NCBI RefSeq assembly: GCF_005938125.1
Contig: NZ_VCQN01000001.1
Coordinates: 1,550,001 to 1,614,000 of the forward strand
DNA from: Bacillus sp. BHET2
GTDB lineage: Bacteria; Bacillota; Bacilli; Bacillales; Bacillaceae_B
Direction: 5' to 3'
DNA length: 64,000 bases
Below are positions 17,352 to 26,303 of the stretch, one piece after another. The notes beneath the pieces are model-generated. The model ran no database searches. It saw nothing but the letters and a program-made list of their open reading frames with translations, and had not been told where the DNA came from. The position numbers and the translations under genes are program-made. Position 1 is the stretch's first letter. Each line of letters starts with the position of its first letter.

Positions 17352-18212
17352 ATGATAAAGGACGAAAAATCTCAGACCTGCTTACCACGAATCCGATCCC
17401 ATTACACACAATTCAGTCAGAAAGAAAAGATGATTGCAGATTTTATTATTGCTAATCCTGAAAAAATTATCCATTCTACCATTAGTGGAATAGCAGAAGA
17501 TCTTGGAATTGCAGATGCTACTGTTTTCCGTTTCTGTAAACGCATGGGCTTTAAGGGCTACCAGGCTATGAAGATTTCATTAGCTTCCGATCTTGTTACA
17601 CCCATTAAGGATATACATGAAAGCATTCATGAGCAGGACTCTGAAGGAGTTATCGCCCAAAAAGTGTTTCGCTCCAATATTAGGACACTGGAGGACTCAT
17701 TGGGAATCTTGAACGAGGAAACCTTCACGAGAGCTGTGCAAGCGATGTTGATTGCAGGAAGAGTCGAATTTTACGGGACAGGCGGATCAGGATTTGTTGC
17801 CATGGATGCCCATCATAAGTTCCTTAGAACAGGTATGACGACTGCAGCCTACAATGATCCCCATATGCAGCTCCTCTCAGCTTCCCAACTGACAAATGAA
17901 GATGTGATTGTGTTCATATCCCATTCAGGTGCTAATAAAGATTTATTAGAGGTGTTGGATGTGGCGAAGAAGAATCAAATAAACACAATTGCCGTTACCC
18001 ATTTCGCTAAGACTCCTTTAAGTAAACTAGTTGATATTCCTTTATACACGCTATCTCAGGAAACTGATTACCGTTCTGAAGCCCTTGCTTCTAGAATCAG
18101 CCAACTGAGCATAGTGGACGCTCTTTACGTTAACATCATGATGAAAAGAAAAGATCAATCAAAGGCCTCCCTGCAAAAAATGCGTGACGCGATCTCTATT
18201 AAAAGAATTTAA
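17352..18212 (+). CDS. RpiR/MurR family transcriptional regulator
   Basis: 286-residue regulator with an N-terminal HTH_6 domain (about 10-85; GIAEDLGIADATVFRFCKRMGFKGY is the recognition region) and a C-terminal SIS sugar-phosphate-binding domain (about 125-255; FYGTGGSGFVA). Such proteins sense phosphosugars. It is divergent from gndA across 157 bases and precedes a nucleoside hydrolase, so pentose phosphate or ribose metabolism is the likely theme. A+T-rich TATGAAATAATATTTTTTTA in the shared region could be the operator. ATG with TAGGAGGAA. Confidence 0.88.
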   Translation: MIKDEKSQTCLPRIRSHYTQFSQKEKMIADFIIANPEKIIHSTISGIAEDLGIADATVFRFCKRMGFKGYQAMKISLASDLVTPIKDIHESIHEQDSEGVIAQKVFRSNIRTLEDSLGILNEETFTRAVQAMLIAGRVEFYGTGGSGFVAMDAHHKFLRTGMTTAAYNDPHMQLLSASQLTNEDVIVFISHSGANKDLLEVLDVAKKNQINTIAVTHFAKTPLSKLVDIPLYTLSQETDYRSEALASRISQLSIVDALYVNIMMKRKDQSKASLQKMRDAISIKRI

Positions 18213-18332
18213 ATTCTGTCTTTTGATTCTTTATTTAATAGCTTTCTTTGAATTCTGGATATGAATGATACAAAGCATAAAAATCTTTTCCATACATATA
18301 TTGGAACAAATCGAACCCGAGGGGATAAGGTC

Positions 18333-19259
18333 ATGAAGAACATACTTCTTTTTGCAGATCCAGGAATCGATGACTCCATTGCAATTATGTACGCACTCTT
18401 ACACCCTGATATTCACTTAATCGGCATCGTATCTGGGTATGGGAACGTAGATAAAAGTCAGGCAACCGACAATGTTGCCTATTTGCTTCATCTGGCGAAT
18501 AAAGAAAATATCCCGATCATCGGAGGCGCCACCCGTTCCTGTACAGGGGAATTTCCCCTTTACTATCCTGAAATTCACGGAAAGGACGGGTTAGGACCGT
18601 TACGACCACCTGATACCATCAAAGGAGAACTTTTAAACTTCTCGGAAATTTTTCAGCTGGTTGAAAAATATGAAGATATCGTGGTAGTCGACGTTGGTAG
18701 AAATACATCCTTGGCAGTAGCATTCATTTTAGATGATAAATTCGCTGATAAAATCAAGGATTTTTATATTATGGGTGGTGCCTTCTTAGTTCCGGGCAAC
18801 GTTTCAAAAGTTGCGGAAGCGAACTTTTTTGGCGATCCCGTCTCCAGTCATTTTGTCATGAGCATCGTAAAGAATGTGACGTGCGTCCCTTTAAATGTGA
18901 CCAATCAAGCGCTCATTACAAAAAAGCAAATCCTGGAGATTCAGAAAGCTTCCTCGAACCCTTTGGTCAAAATCCTTGATAAAGTATACGATTACTATTT
19001 TGAGGCCTATCAAAAGCTCGTTCCAGGTATCAAGGGAGCTCCTCTTCACGATGTACTGTCCTTATCCCTCGTCATGAACCCAAATTTGGGCAGTTATTTA
19101 ATAAGAGATGTGGTTGTAAGTAATCTTGGAGAAGCCCGTGGTGAATCAATTGCAGACTTCCGTGTCGGTTCAGAAAATAACCATTCCACTACTAAAATCT
19201 ACATGTCGCTTGATTACCCTGCATTCATAGAAGATTTCGTAAGGATAATGAGCAAGTAG
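18333..19259 (+). CDS. Inosine/uridine-preferring nucleoside hydrolase
   Basis: 308-residue nucleoside hydrolase that splits a nucleoside into base and ribose. The Ca-binding aspartate motif DPGIDD is at 9-14, IVSGYGN and the GGA(F) strand IMGGAFLVPGN are present, and APLHDVL provides the C-terminal Asp ligand and His. Start ATG 18333 with GAGGGG; a frame extension of 24 residues upstream lacks an RBS. It follows the RpiR gene by 120 bases, so nucleoside salvage feeding ribose phosphate is plausible. Confidence 0.87.
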   Translation: MKNILLFADPGIDDSIAIMYALLHPDIHLIGIVSGYGNVDKSQATDNVAYLLHLANKENIPIIGGATRSCTGEFPLYYPEIHGKDGLGPLRPPDTIKGELLNFSEIFQLVEKYEDIVVVDVGRNTSLAVAFILDDKFADKIKDFYIMGGAFLVPGNVSKVAEANFFGDPVSSHFVMSIVKNVTCVPLNVTNQALITKKQILEIQKASSNPLVKILDKVYDYYFEAYQKLVPGIKGAPLHDVLSLSLVMNPNLGSYLIRDVVVSNLGEARGESIADFRVGSENNHSTTKIYMSLDYPAFIEDFVRIMSK

Positions 19260-19292
19260 AGGGACGGACCATGAATGGTCCGTCCCTCTACT
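19255..19292 (+). terminator. Terminator of nucleoside hydrolase gene
   Basis: AGTAGAGGGACGGACCAT-GA-ATGGTCCGTCCCTCTACT, an 18-bp stem overlapping the stop codon; the following T-run is weak. Confidence 0.75.
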
Positions 19293-19346
19293 TACATTCC
19301 ATGTTTCATGCATCATTTTCCTTATCGGACTCTGATATGAGCATAT

Positions 19347-19379
19347 AAAAAAAACAGACTCACGAATGAGTCTGTTTTT
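19347..19379 (-). terminator. Terminator of second csp gene
   Basis: AAAAACAGACTCA-TTCG-TGAGTCTGTTTTT on the minus strand, continuing into TTTATATGC. Confidence 0.88.
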
Positions 19380-19396
19380 GAATGTGTAAAGTTAGA

Positions 19397-19597
19397 TTAT
19401 GCTTTACGTACGTTAGCTGCTTGTGGTCCACGAGCACCTTGTTCAACGTCGAAAGATACTTCTTGACCTTCGTCAAGAGACTTGAAACCTTCACCTTGAA
19501 TCGCTGAGAAGTGTACGAATACGTCGTCTCCACCTTCTACTTCGATGAATCCGAAACCTTTTTCTGCGTTAAACCATTTTACTTTACCATTTTCCAT
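19397..19597 (-). CDS. cspD: Cold-shock protein CspD-like
   Basis: 66-residue cold-shock-domain RNA chaperone with RNP1 KGFGFIE and RNP2 VFVHF; the start [17 protein letters not shown] and the GPQAANV end resemble B. subtilis CspD. Preceded by AGGAGG seven bases from ATG. It differs from the csp at 7578 at about a quarter of positions, so the pair are paralogues. The leader contains the same GCAAGAATAGTAATACA block as the first csp gene. Confidence 0.93.
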   Translation of the reverse strand: MENGKVKWFNAEKGFGFIEVEGGDDVFVHFSAIQGEGFKSLDEGQEVSFDVEQGARGPQAANVRKA

Positions 19598-19622
19598 GTT
19601 TGTTGCCTCCTAAAGTGCGTTA

Positions 19623-19646
19623 CACACAATGTATTACTATTCTTGC
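19623..19646 (-). promoter_or_regulatory. Conserved csp promoter/leader block, second copy
   Basis: Minus strand GCAAGAATAGTAATACATTG then TGTG, nearly identical to 7529-7553 although the flanking sequence differs. It ends 26 bases before the ATG of the cspD-like gene, so it spans the transcript start or the 5' leader. Confidence 0.5.
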
Positions 19647-19936
19647 GATATCAGGTGAAAACCAAATCTTGTTCTTCCCTCGTATACCGGACAAAAATAA
19701 TTCTTCTATAGAATAACAGGTATAGTACAAATAAGCAAGTTCTTGAAGAAGAAGTTTTAAAAGTCAGACCTCTAACAGGCAGACACCACTTAATACCCTT
19801 CCCTTGTTTCCTGGCCTCCATTCTTCCATATAGTCCATTGGAAGGATTCAGATGCTTTATAAACAATATCATTCATGAGATTCTAAATTGAAGGGAAAAC
19901 TATGTTATAATGAGTAAATATGAAAGGGAGTGCCCA

Positions 19937-20110
19937 ATGAAGTCCACAAAAAATCGGTTTAGTAATGGTTCCATGGTGACGATAAAAGAAACAGGCGAAA
20001 CAGTGACAATATTAAAATGGCAATACGTTAAAAACATGAAGCGATACTCTTACATCGTAAAAGAGCATCCTGGCACGTTTTATTTTGAAGAAGAATTAGA
20101 GGTCAACTAA
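19937..20110 (+). CDS. Small conserved-looking basic protein
   Basis: 57 residues from ATG 19937 with AAAGGGAG. Sequence has an SH3-like/KOW flavour: RFSNGSMVTIKETGETVTILKW then VKNMKRYSYIVKEHPGTFYFEEELE, i.e. short beta strands with a basic surface. I recall similar small hypothetical proteins in Bacillus but cannot name one. Single gene, followed by a weak hairpin. Confidence 0.65.
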   Translation: MKSTKNRFSNGSMVTIKETGETVTILKWQYVKNMKRYSYIVKEHPGTFYFEEELEVN

Positions 20111-20149
20111 AGCCGCAATCATACTTTTTTAAAAAAATATGGTTTTGAC

Positions 20150-20183
20150 AAGGACTCTTACCTCATGAACCGGAGTCCTTTTT
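20150..20183 (+). terminator. Probable terminator
   Basis: AAGGACTC, a 15-base loop and GAGTCCTT followed by TTTC, 40 bases after the small basic protein gene. Confidence 0.6.
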
Positions 20184-20256
20184 CATATTTCTAAAAACGC
20201 TACGATAATAGATCAATACATGTGCCTTTTCTTCTCTTCCCATGGAAATGCCAATG

Positions 20257-20292
20257 AAAAAAGCCTGCATCTAGAAAGATGCAGGCTTTTTT
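20257..20292 (-). terminator. Terminator of tRNA-Val
   Basis: AAAAGCCTGCATCT-TTCT-AGATGCAGGCTTTT on the minus strand, eight bases after the tRNA 3' end and followed by TTC. Confidence 0.88.
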
Positions 20293-20299
20293 CTATGTA

Positions 20300-20371
20300 T
20301 GACCTGTGAGGGATTCGAACCCACGACCCCTTCCCTGTCAAGGAAGTGCTCTCCCACTGAGCTAACAAGTC
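20300..20371 (-). tRNA. tRNA-Val (anticodon GAC)
   Basis: Cloverleaf on the minus strand: acceptor GACTTGT pairs with ACAGGTC, D arm GCTC-AGTGGGA-GAGC, anticodon stem CTTCC/GGAAG around loop TTGACAG giving anticodon GAC (Val GUC/GUU), and T arm with GGTTCGAATCC. CCA is not encoded. One T-T mismatch is seen at the second pair of the T stem. A single tRNA with its own terminator, not part of an rRNA cluster. Confidence 0.9.
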
Positions 20372-20517
20372 GCAATGGAAGGTATATATTCTATTATATT
20401 CAGTAATATGAGAATGTCAATGGTTTTCTTGAATTATCCTCCTCATTTTAGCATCCAAGTATGAAGGAACATTCGTTCGCATATACTGTGAGTACATTGG
20501 ATGAGAGGAGCTTTACG

Positions 20518-20742
20518 ATGGATACATGTCTACTGCGTTCTTTAATGGATCAACGCCCTATCGAGATCATTTATATGACTTCTAAAATGAAATGTACGAA
20601 AAGAAGAATCCTTGTGAAAAAAGTGGAGAAAGAATATATTATGGCCTACTGCTTTTTAAGAGAAGATATAAGAAGGTTCAACATACAAGATATATTAGCT
20701 TCTTCACTTCTCCTTCCTCATCAAGATCGTACGATATCCTAA
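20518..20742 (+). CDS. Short WYL-like protein
   Basis: 74 residues from ATG 20518 with GAGGAG; a longer frame from 20461 lacks an RBS. The segment PIEIIYMTSKMKCTKRRILVKKVEKEYIMAYCFLREDIRRFNIQDIL resembles the WYL ligand-sensing domain: IxIxY strand, R-[ILV] strand, YCxLR, FxxxxIL. No DNA-binding domain is attached. Such one-domain proteins occur in Bacillaceae; the role is unknown. Followed by a bidirectional terminator shared with the TRAP genes. Confidence 0.65.
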   Translation: MDTCLLRSLMDQRPIEIIYMTSKMKCTKRRILVKKVEKEYIMAYCFLREDIRRFNIQDILASSLLLPHQDRTIS

Positions 20743-20757
20743 CATTTCTATTCTATG

Positions 20758-20790
20758 AAAGAGGCTGGACTCTAACGGTCCAGCCTCTTT
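20758..20790. terminator. Bidirectional terminator
   Basis: AAAGAGGCTGGAC-TCTAACG-GTCCAGCCTCTTT, between the WYL-like gene and the end of the TRAP permease gene. Confidence 0.87.
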
Positions 20791-20794
20791 TATT

Positions 20795-22780
20795 TTATGC
20801 TGTTACTCTTGTTGGAGTTTTATCTTCTCTCTTAATAAAGAATTGGAGCGCAAGCATCACACCGAATAACACTATCCCGATTACATCTGACATACCTTCT
20901 GGATAAATCAGAAGTAGACCTGCAGCTACACAGAGGAACCGTTCAATGACAAATACTCTTCTATACCAATATCCGATCATTCCGGCACCAATGGCCATCA
21001 TACCGGTAATTGCCGTAAAAATCACCCAAATTAATCTGGGAATCGTCGTATCAATCATTAACAGTTCAGGGGACAGTACAAACATATACGGAATGATAAA
21101 GGCGGCAATGGCTAATTTAGCCGAATTAACACCTGTCCGTATCGGTTCTCCCCCAGATACCCCCGCGGCGGCAAAAGCAGCCAGCGCAACTGGTGGTGTG
21201 ATATCAGCAATGATCCCGAAATAAAATACGAAAAGGTGAGCAGCTAATTCAGGTGCCCCTAACAGGATAATCGCAGGAGCAGCAATTGTGGATGTAATAA
21301 CATAGTTCGCAGTCGTCGGAGACCCCATGCCAAGAACAATCGACGCAATCATAGTGAACACTAACGTTAGGATCAATTTAGCCTGCGCAGAATTTGTAAG
21401 GTCAGCAGCAAGATCAACTAAACCATTCGCAAGGGTTAATCCTAAGCCAGTTTTGGTCACCACCCCGACAATGATTCCGGCTGCAGCAGTTGCCACTGCT
21501 ACAGATAGAGCAGTTCTGGCCCCATCTACCAATGCATCCACTGCATCTTTGAATCCGATTCTTGTATCTTTTCTTATCGCACTAATGGCAATTGTCGCAA
21601 CGATTGACCAAAGTGCAGCACGCATGACGCTCATTCCACTTACCAACAAAATGATAACAGTGAGGATGGGAAGCAGAAGATATATCTTCTTTAGTACTTC
21701 TTTACGATTAGGCATTTCCTCATCTGATAATCCCCGAAGACCAATACGTTTGGCTTCAAAATGAGTCATGATCCAAATCCCTGTAAAATATAGGAGTGCA
21801 GGGATCGTAGCCGCTTTAGCAATATCCCAATACGATATCCCGCCGATAAATTCAACCATAAGGAATGCAGCAGCCCCCATGATCGGCGGCATAAGCTGAC
21901 CTCCTGTAGAGGCAGCTGCTTCCACTCCACCGGCAAATTCTTTCCGATATCCAAGCTTTTTCATCATCGGGATCGTAAAGGAACCTGAAGTTACAACGTT
22001 CGCTACCGAACTCCCACTAATTGTCCCTTGAAGGGCACTTGAGAAAATCGCTACCTTGGCAGGACCTCCGACACGCTTACCTGCGATCGACACCGCCAAA
22101 TCATTAAAATATTGGCCGACACCTGTCTTGACGAGGAAAGCTCCGAATAGTAAGAACAAGAAAATGAAGGTGGCTGAAACATATAACGGTGTTCCAAGGA
22201 TCCCTTCACTAGTAAAGAACATCGTCTTTACGATATCATCCCAGTCGTATCCTCTGTGAGCAAGAAAACCTGGCATTAATCTGCCATAGTACATATAGAG
22301 AATGAAAGCAGAGGCAATGATCGTGATCGGTAAACCAACTGCACGACGTGTGGCCTCCAACACTAAAATCATAGCAGCGAAACCAACATAGAAGTCCAGT
22401 GAGGTCATTAACCCCACTCTATTTACAATGTCGTCCTGCATAATCGGCCAGTAAGCACCAACGCCGATCGAAATGATAGATAATACGACATCATACCAGG
22501 CGATTTTTTCCTTCTTTAAATTCTTCTTTCGCGCTGGAAATAATAGAAATACCAAGGAAAGGGCAAATCCTAAGTGAATGGATAATAATAATTGCCTAGG
22601 TATAAATTGAAAGATGGATGCTACTAATTGAAATAATGAAAAAGCTAACAGCCCAAAGAATATAACCCACTTAAAAATTCCATTATGAAATTTTCTAGTA
22701 GAGGATTCAGGATCGTATTTCTCTAGTAACTCTTGTTGTTGCTCTGCAGTCAATGATTCAAATTCTTTATCTTTCTCCAA
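20795..22780 (-). CDS. TRAP transporter permease, fused small and large subunits
   Basis: 661-residue membrane protein of the TAXI-type TRAP family, in which the 4-TM DctQ-like and the 12-TM DctM-like parts are fused. Early TM segments (about 32-130) precede the large-subunit core with GGQLMPPIMGAAAFLM and MGSPTTANYVITSTIAAPAI. It couples substrate uptake to an ion gradient using the TAXI binding protein encoded upstream. Start TTG 22780 with AAAGGAG nine bases before; it overlaps the DUF1850 gene by 14 bases. Last gene of a three-gene operon; the substrate is not predictable, with C4-dicarboxylates possible. Confidence 0.92.
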   Translation of the reverse strand: MEKDKEFESLTAEQQQELLEKYDPESSTRKFHNGIFKWVIFFGLLAFSLFQLVASIFQFIPRQLLLSIHLGFALSLVFLLFPARKKNLKKEKIAWYDVVLSIISIGVGAYWPIMQDDIVNRVGLMTSLDFYVGFAAMILVLEATRRAVGLPITIIASAFILYMYYGRLMPGFLAHRGYDWDDIVKTMFFTSEGILGTPLYVSATFIFLFLLFGAFLVKTGVGQYFNDLAVSIAGKRVGGPAKVAIFSSALQGTISGSSVANVVTSGSFTIPMMKKLGYRKEFAGGVEAAASTGGQLMPPIMGAAAFLMVEFIGGISYWDIAKAATIPALLYFTGIWIMTHFEAKRIGLRGLSDEEMPNRKEVLKKIYLLLPILTVIILLVSGMSVMRAALWSIVATIAISAIRKDTRIGFKDAVDALVDGARTALSVAVATAAAGIIVGVVTKTGLGLTLANGLVDLAADLTNSAQAKLILTLVFTMIASIVLGMGSPTTANYVITSTIAAPAIILLGAPELAAHLFVFYFGIIADITPPVALAAFAAAGVSGGEPIRTGVNSAKLAIAAFIIPYMFVLSPELLMIDTTIPRLIWVIFTAITGMMAIGAGMIGYWYRRVFVIERFLCVAAGLLLIYPEGMSDVIGIVLFGVMLALQFFIKREDKTPTRVTA

Positions 22781-23288
22781 CTACAGTCACTCCTTTCCAT
22801 TGATCATAAAGTGATTGTTTCTTCACTTGAACCCGAACGACAGACCCTTTATCGAAATAGTCAGCTAATGGATACTCTTTCTCATCAATGACGAGACGGT
22901 GATTGGCTACCACTTGTCCGATTCGAATATCAATGTATGGAAACAATTTATTCATATTAGAAATTCTATATTTGCCTTCCTTTGTTACTTCAAAGATTTC
23001 ATTTCCTTCTGCATTGGCCGGCATACCAATCGCAGTATCTTCATAAAGTAATTCGGTTTGTTGAATTTGATCTGTTGGTGTTTGTTGATAAAACTCCTCT
23101 ACTTCAGATAAATGAATAGAGTGAGTGTAACGAACTGAAAACGAATGGTTTTCGGGGAGACCGAAGAGAACCGACTCTCCATCTGTACTCCTCGGTTCTA
23201 TTACCAAATACGTATGAAATGGTATAAAGAGAATGCCGAGAAGAACAACAATTAGGAGAATTGCCCCTACGAATGTAAATTTCTTCAT
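22767..23288 (-). CDS. DUF1850 domain-containing protein
   Basis: 173 residues with one N-terminal membrane segment (about 6-26) and an extracytoplasmic domain containing the DUF1850 hallmark FSVRYTHSIHLSEVEEFYQ near residues 50-68 and a basic C-terminus. DUF1850 proteins are regularly encoded between the TAXI binding protein and fused permease of TRAP operons, as here; an accessory role in the transporter is inferred. Overlaps the permease gene. Confidence 0.82.
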   Translation of the reverse strand: MKKFTFVGAILLIVVLLGILFIPFHTYLVIEPRSTDGESVLFGLPENHSFSVRYTHSIHLSEVEEFYQQTPTDQIQQTELLYEDTAIGMPANAEGNEIFEVTKEGKYRISNMNKLFPYIDIRIGQVVANHRLVIDEKEYPLADYFDKGSVVRVQVKKQSLYDQWKGVTVVGER

Positions 23289-23360
23289 AAACCGATGCCC
23301 ACCATTCCACTAATTTTACCTCATTGATTTAAGTGAATTAGCTTAAACCAAAACAAAAGA

Positions 23361-23383
23361 ATAGACCGTTGTAAGCGGCCTAT
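23361..23383 (-). terminator. Attenuator-like hairpin after the TAXI binding protein gene
   Basis: Minus strand ATAGGCCG-CTTACAA-CGGTCTAT followed by TCTTTTGTTTT, located between the first and second genes of the TRAP operon. It could lower permease expression relative to the binding protein. Confidence 0.55.
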
Positions 23384-23409
23384 CCCTTCGTCCATCTGCT
23401 GGTGTAAAA

Positions 23410-24405
23410 CTATTCCATTGAAATTCCTTTTTCATCAAAGTATTTCTTTGCACCAGGATGTAATTCAATTCCCATACCTTTTAATCCATCTTCAGCTTTG
23501 ATTATTTCACCTTTTGCATGGGTAATTTTATCTGTGTTTTCAAAGATGGCTTTTGTTACATCGTAAATGACATCTTCTGGAATGTCAGCATTTGTTACTA
23601 ACATCGCACGAACCGCCACAGTCGTAACTGCATCGTCGACTTTACTGTAAGTACCTGCTGGAATTTCTTCCTTAGAGTAGTATGGATACTTCTCGATCAA
23701 CTCATTGATCTTACCAGACTCAACTGGTACGATCGTGATATCCTCAGTCGCAGCCAATCCTTCAACGGCGCCTGTTGGAGTACCTGAAGTAATGAATGCA
23801 GCGTCGATTGTACCATCCTGAATACCCGTCGTTGAATCATCAAATGAAAGGTTACGAGCTTGTAAATCTTCCAATTTAATTCCATGAACTTCTAAGATTT
23901 GCTTTGCGTTAAGTAATGTTCCTGATCCGGCTTCACCGACAGAAACAACTTTGCCTTTTAAATCTTCAACAGATTTAATGCCAGAATCTTTCGTTGTAAC
24001 GATTTGAATCGTTTCAGGATACAGAGTTGCAATTCCTCTTGCATTTTCTACTTTATTATCGCTGAACATCTCAGTTCCTTCCGATGCATAAGACGCGATA
24101 TCCGTTTGTGTAAAAGCGATTTCAGTCTTGCCATCTTTAATGGCTGCCATATTTTCAGCAGACGCCCCTGAAGTGGAAGCCGATGATTTGATTCCAGTTT
24201 CATCTTTAATAATATTAGCGAATGTGCCGCCTAACGGGTAATATGTACCCCCTGTTCCACCTGTTGCAATTCCGATGAAGTCAACCTCTTTATTATCTTC
24301 ACCATCAGATGATGATCCTCCACCTGATCCGCCGCCACATGCAGCAAGAATGACAGATAGAACTAGAAGTAGTGCAGTACCTAGAAATAAACTGCGTTTT
24401 TTCAT
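23410..24405 (-). CDS. TAXI family TRAP transporter solute-binding lipoprotein
   Basis: 331-residue binding protein: signal peptide with lipobox LAACGG (Cys near 23), a Gly/Ser linker, then the TAXI signature GIATGGTGGTYYPLGGTFAN at about 46-65 and SVGEAGSGTLLNAKQIL. Anchored outside the membrane, it hands substrate to the fused permease encoded downstream. ATG with AGGGGG. The position first in the operon and the hairpin behind it fit a highly expressed binding protein. Confidence 0.92.
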   Translation of the reverse strand: MKKRSLFLGTALLLVLSVILAACGGGSGGGSSSDGEDNKEVDFIGIATGGTGGTYYPLGGTFANIIKDETGIKSSASTSGASAENMAAIKDGKTEIAFTQTDIASYASEGTEMFSDNKVENARGIATLYPETIQIVTTKDSGIKSVEDLKGKVVSVGEAGSGTLLNAKQILEVHGIKLEDLQARNLSFDDSTTGIQDGTIDAAFITSGTPTGAVEGLAATEDITIVPVESGKINELIEKYPYYSKEEIPAGTYSKVDDAVTTVAVRAMLVTNADIPEDVIYDVTKAIFENTDKITHAKGEIIKAEDGLKGMGIELHPGAKKYFDEKGISME

Positions 24406-24709
24406 ATTCTAATTCCCCCTATACAATTTTATACTTTAACGAAATAATTGTAACACAGTCTGTAACAATTTTGTCAAATCAAATACATAAAATGTTAACA
24501 ATTTTCATAAAAAACCTGCAATAGGTTTAACAGGCCCCTGACACAGCTTACTTCTATCCTTACAACATTTTATCACATGTATATAAAATGTATAAACCGC
24601 TTTCACACTATGGCTCTTTGTTACATACATGACGTATGTTTGTCCACATCAAAAGGACTGAAGAGGAAACCCTTCTCTTCAGTCCAACTGTTATATATCA
24701 GATTGATTA
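24406..24709. other. Intergenic region before the TRAP operon
   Basis: Holds the TRAP operon promoter region (minus strand) and the terminator of the downstream-facing PgpA-like gene. An AATTTTCATAAAAAA at about 24500 resembles a CodY site only at 12 of 15 positions. No ORF is convincing. Confidence 0.4.
24655..24685 (-). terminator. Probable terminator of the PgpA-like gene
   Basis: Minus strand GGACTGAAGAG-AAGGGTTTC-CTCTTCAGTCC followed by TTTTGATG. Confidence 0.75.
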
Positions 24710-25264
24710 TTATCCTATTAATTCTTCATCTTCCAATTTCAGCTTTTCTTCTTCAGACAGGTTCTCTTCTCTGTCCCTCATGGTATGGGCAATTCTTGAA
24801 GAAGCATTTGCTGCAATACTTGCAACAATATCATCCAGGAATGTGTGGACACCCGTCCCATTTTTCGTATCTAGTTCACGAATGATCCCAATCTTATTCT
24901 TATCAAGATGACCAAAAGTTGTCACCGCTATGCTTCCGTATCCCAGGGCTGCGCCAAGTGCTATCGTTTCATCCACTCCAAAAAGACCTTCATCTGTCTC
25001 CACAATGGTTTGAAGAGGTTCAGAAAGTTTTTTCTCTTCAGCAAGCTGATCTAATTCCACGCCTACAAGGATGGCATGTTGTATCTCTCTTTTTAACAAG
25101 ACTTTATTCACGCTGTCCACACAATCTTCCATTGTCAACTCTTGATTATATGGAAACTGCATTTCATAGACGATTTCTGCGATATCCTCTATTAATACGC
25201 CTCTATCTTTAAGCCTTTTTAATGCAGCCTTAGTCACATCTTTTGAATGTACTGGTTTATTCAT
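24710..25264 (-). CDS. Phosphatidylglycerophosphatase A-like protein (YutG family)
   Basis: 184 residues. The sequence LLKREIQHAILVGVELDQLAE, ETDEGLFGVDETIALG and GTGVHTFLDDIVASIAANASSR match the PgpA/YutG family, whose member dephosphorylates phosphatidylglycerol phosphate; the conserved acidic FLDDI is present near residue 141. The Bacillus type is soluble-looking, lacking the TM segments of E. coli PgpA. ATG start near AAGGGG. It is transcribed alone. Role in phospholipid synthesis is inferred from family. Confidence 0.82.
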   Translation of the reverse strand: MNKPVHSKDVTKAALKRLKDRGVLIEDIAEIVYEMQFPYNQELTMEDCVDSVNKVLLKREIQHAILVGVELDQLAEEKKLSEPLQTIVETDEGLFGVDETIALGAALGYGSIAVTTFGHLDKNKIGIIRELDTKNGTGVHTFLDDIVASIAANASSRIAHTMRDREENLSEEEKLKLEDEELIG

Positions 25265-25417
25265 TTCGGGTACCCCTTTCTTGTCAATCGCTTTATGTAA
25301 GTAAATTATAACATTCTTTTGAATTTTCGTATTGCAATCCGCTTTAGGGAAATCTATATGAGAATATGATACAATCTTCCTGTAACCGCTAACACTGAAA
25401 TATAGGAGGACTTTGTC

Positions 25418-26143
25418 ATGACAACCGCAAGAGGGACCGTTACCGAATTAAACCTCTTTAGTAAAGAACTAAATGAAGAGATTAAGATGCTCGTTTATTT
25501 ACCGGCAACTTTTTCTCCCCTATATAAATATTCGCTCTTGATTACACAAGATGGTAAGGATTATTTCCAACTTGGGAGAATACCTCGCCTTGCAGACGAG
25601 CTTCTTGAGAATAGAGAAATCGAAAACATGATTATTGTCGGAGTACCATACAAAGACGTTGAAGATCGAAGACGAAAATATCATCCACACGGTGAAGAAA
25701 ATGATTCTTACATCCGCTTTTTAGCACATGAATTGGTGCCATATCTGGATGAGCATTATCCAACCTATCACATGGGAATGGGACGGGCACTTGCGGGAGA
25801 TTCTTTAGGTGCAACCGTGTCACTAATGACCGCACTAAAATATCCAAACACCTTTGGAAAGGTTCTTCTTCAATCTCCATTTGTCAATGAAAAGGTGTTA
25901 GAGGCCGTAGATAACCTTAAACAACCTCACCTATTGAGCATTTACCATATCATCGGTAAGCAGGAAACCGAAGTAAAGACGACAGATGGACAAGTTAAAG
26001 ACTTCTTAAAACCAAACCGGCAGCTTCATGAACTTTTCGATCAAAAGGGATTCTCATCTTTCTATGATGAATTCGATGGTGATCATACCTGGAAGCATTG
26101 GCAACCAGATTTAAAACGTGCATTAAAGATGATGTTCAGCTAA
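25418..26143 (+). CDS. yjcH: Putative esterase YjcH
   Basis: 241-residue alpha/beta hydrolase of the esterase D/enterochelin-esterase type. Nucleophile elbow GDSLGA puts Ser129 at the active site; acid and His are likely in IIGKQE and DGDHTWKHW near the C-terminus. No signal peptide. Start ATG with AGGAGG. The neighbour order yjcH, yjcG, yjcF matches B. subtilis as I remember it. Substrate unknown. Confidence 0.85.
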   Translation: MTTARGTVTELNLFSKELNEEIKMLVYLPATFSPLYKYSLLITQDGKDYFQLGRIPRLADELLENREIENMIIVGVPYKDVEDRRRKYHPHGEENDSYIRFLAHELVPYLDEHYPTYHMGMGRALAGDSLGATVSLMTALKYPNTFGKVLLQSPFVNEKVLEAVDNLKQPHLLSIYHIIGKQETEVKTTDGQVKDFLKPNRQLHELFDQKGFSSFYDEFDGDHTWKHWQPDLKRALKMMFS

Positions 26144-26303
26144 GAACAGGGGAGGCGGACTTCACTCTCCCTCCCGTTAAATCAATGTCAAGTTCTTAAT
26201 TAAACGTCCGTTTCCTCTTTCGTTCGCCCTATATTAAATTTTTGAAAAATTTGCTATACTAGTAGTATGACAAAGATAGTGAAAAAGAGGAGGATTGAAG
26301 AAA

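Noticed and set aside
19651..19872. 73-residue minus-strand frame upstream of cspD-like gene
   Set aside because: No RBS, Cys/Arg/Gly-rich random-looking product; region is the csp promoter area.
21327..21764. 145-residue frame antisense to the TRAP permease
   Set aside because: Shadow of the permease gene with no RBS and no recognisable domain.
24498..24514. CodY-like site before the TAXI binding protein gene
   Set aside because: Only 12 of 15 positions match and the second half-site is poor.
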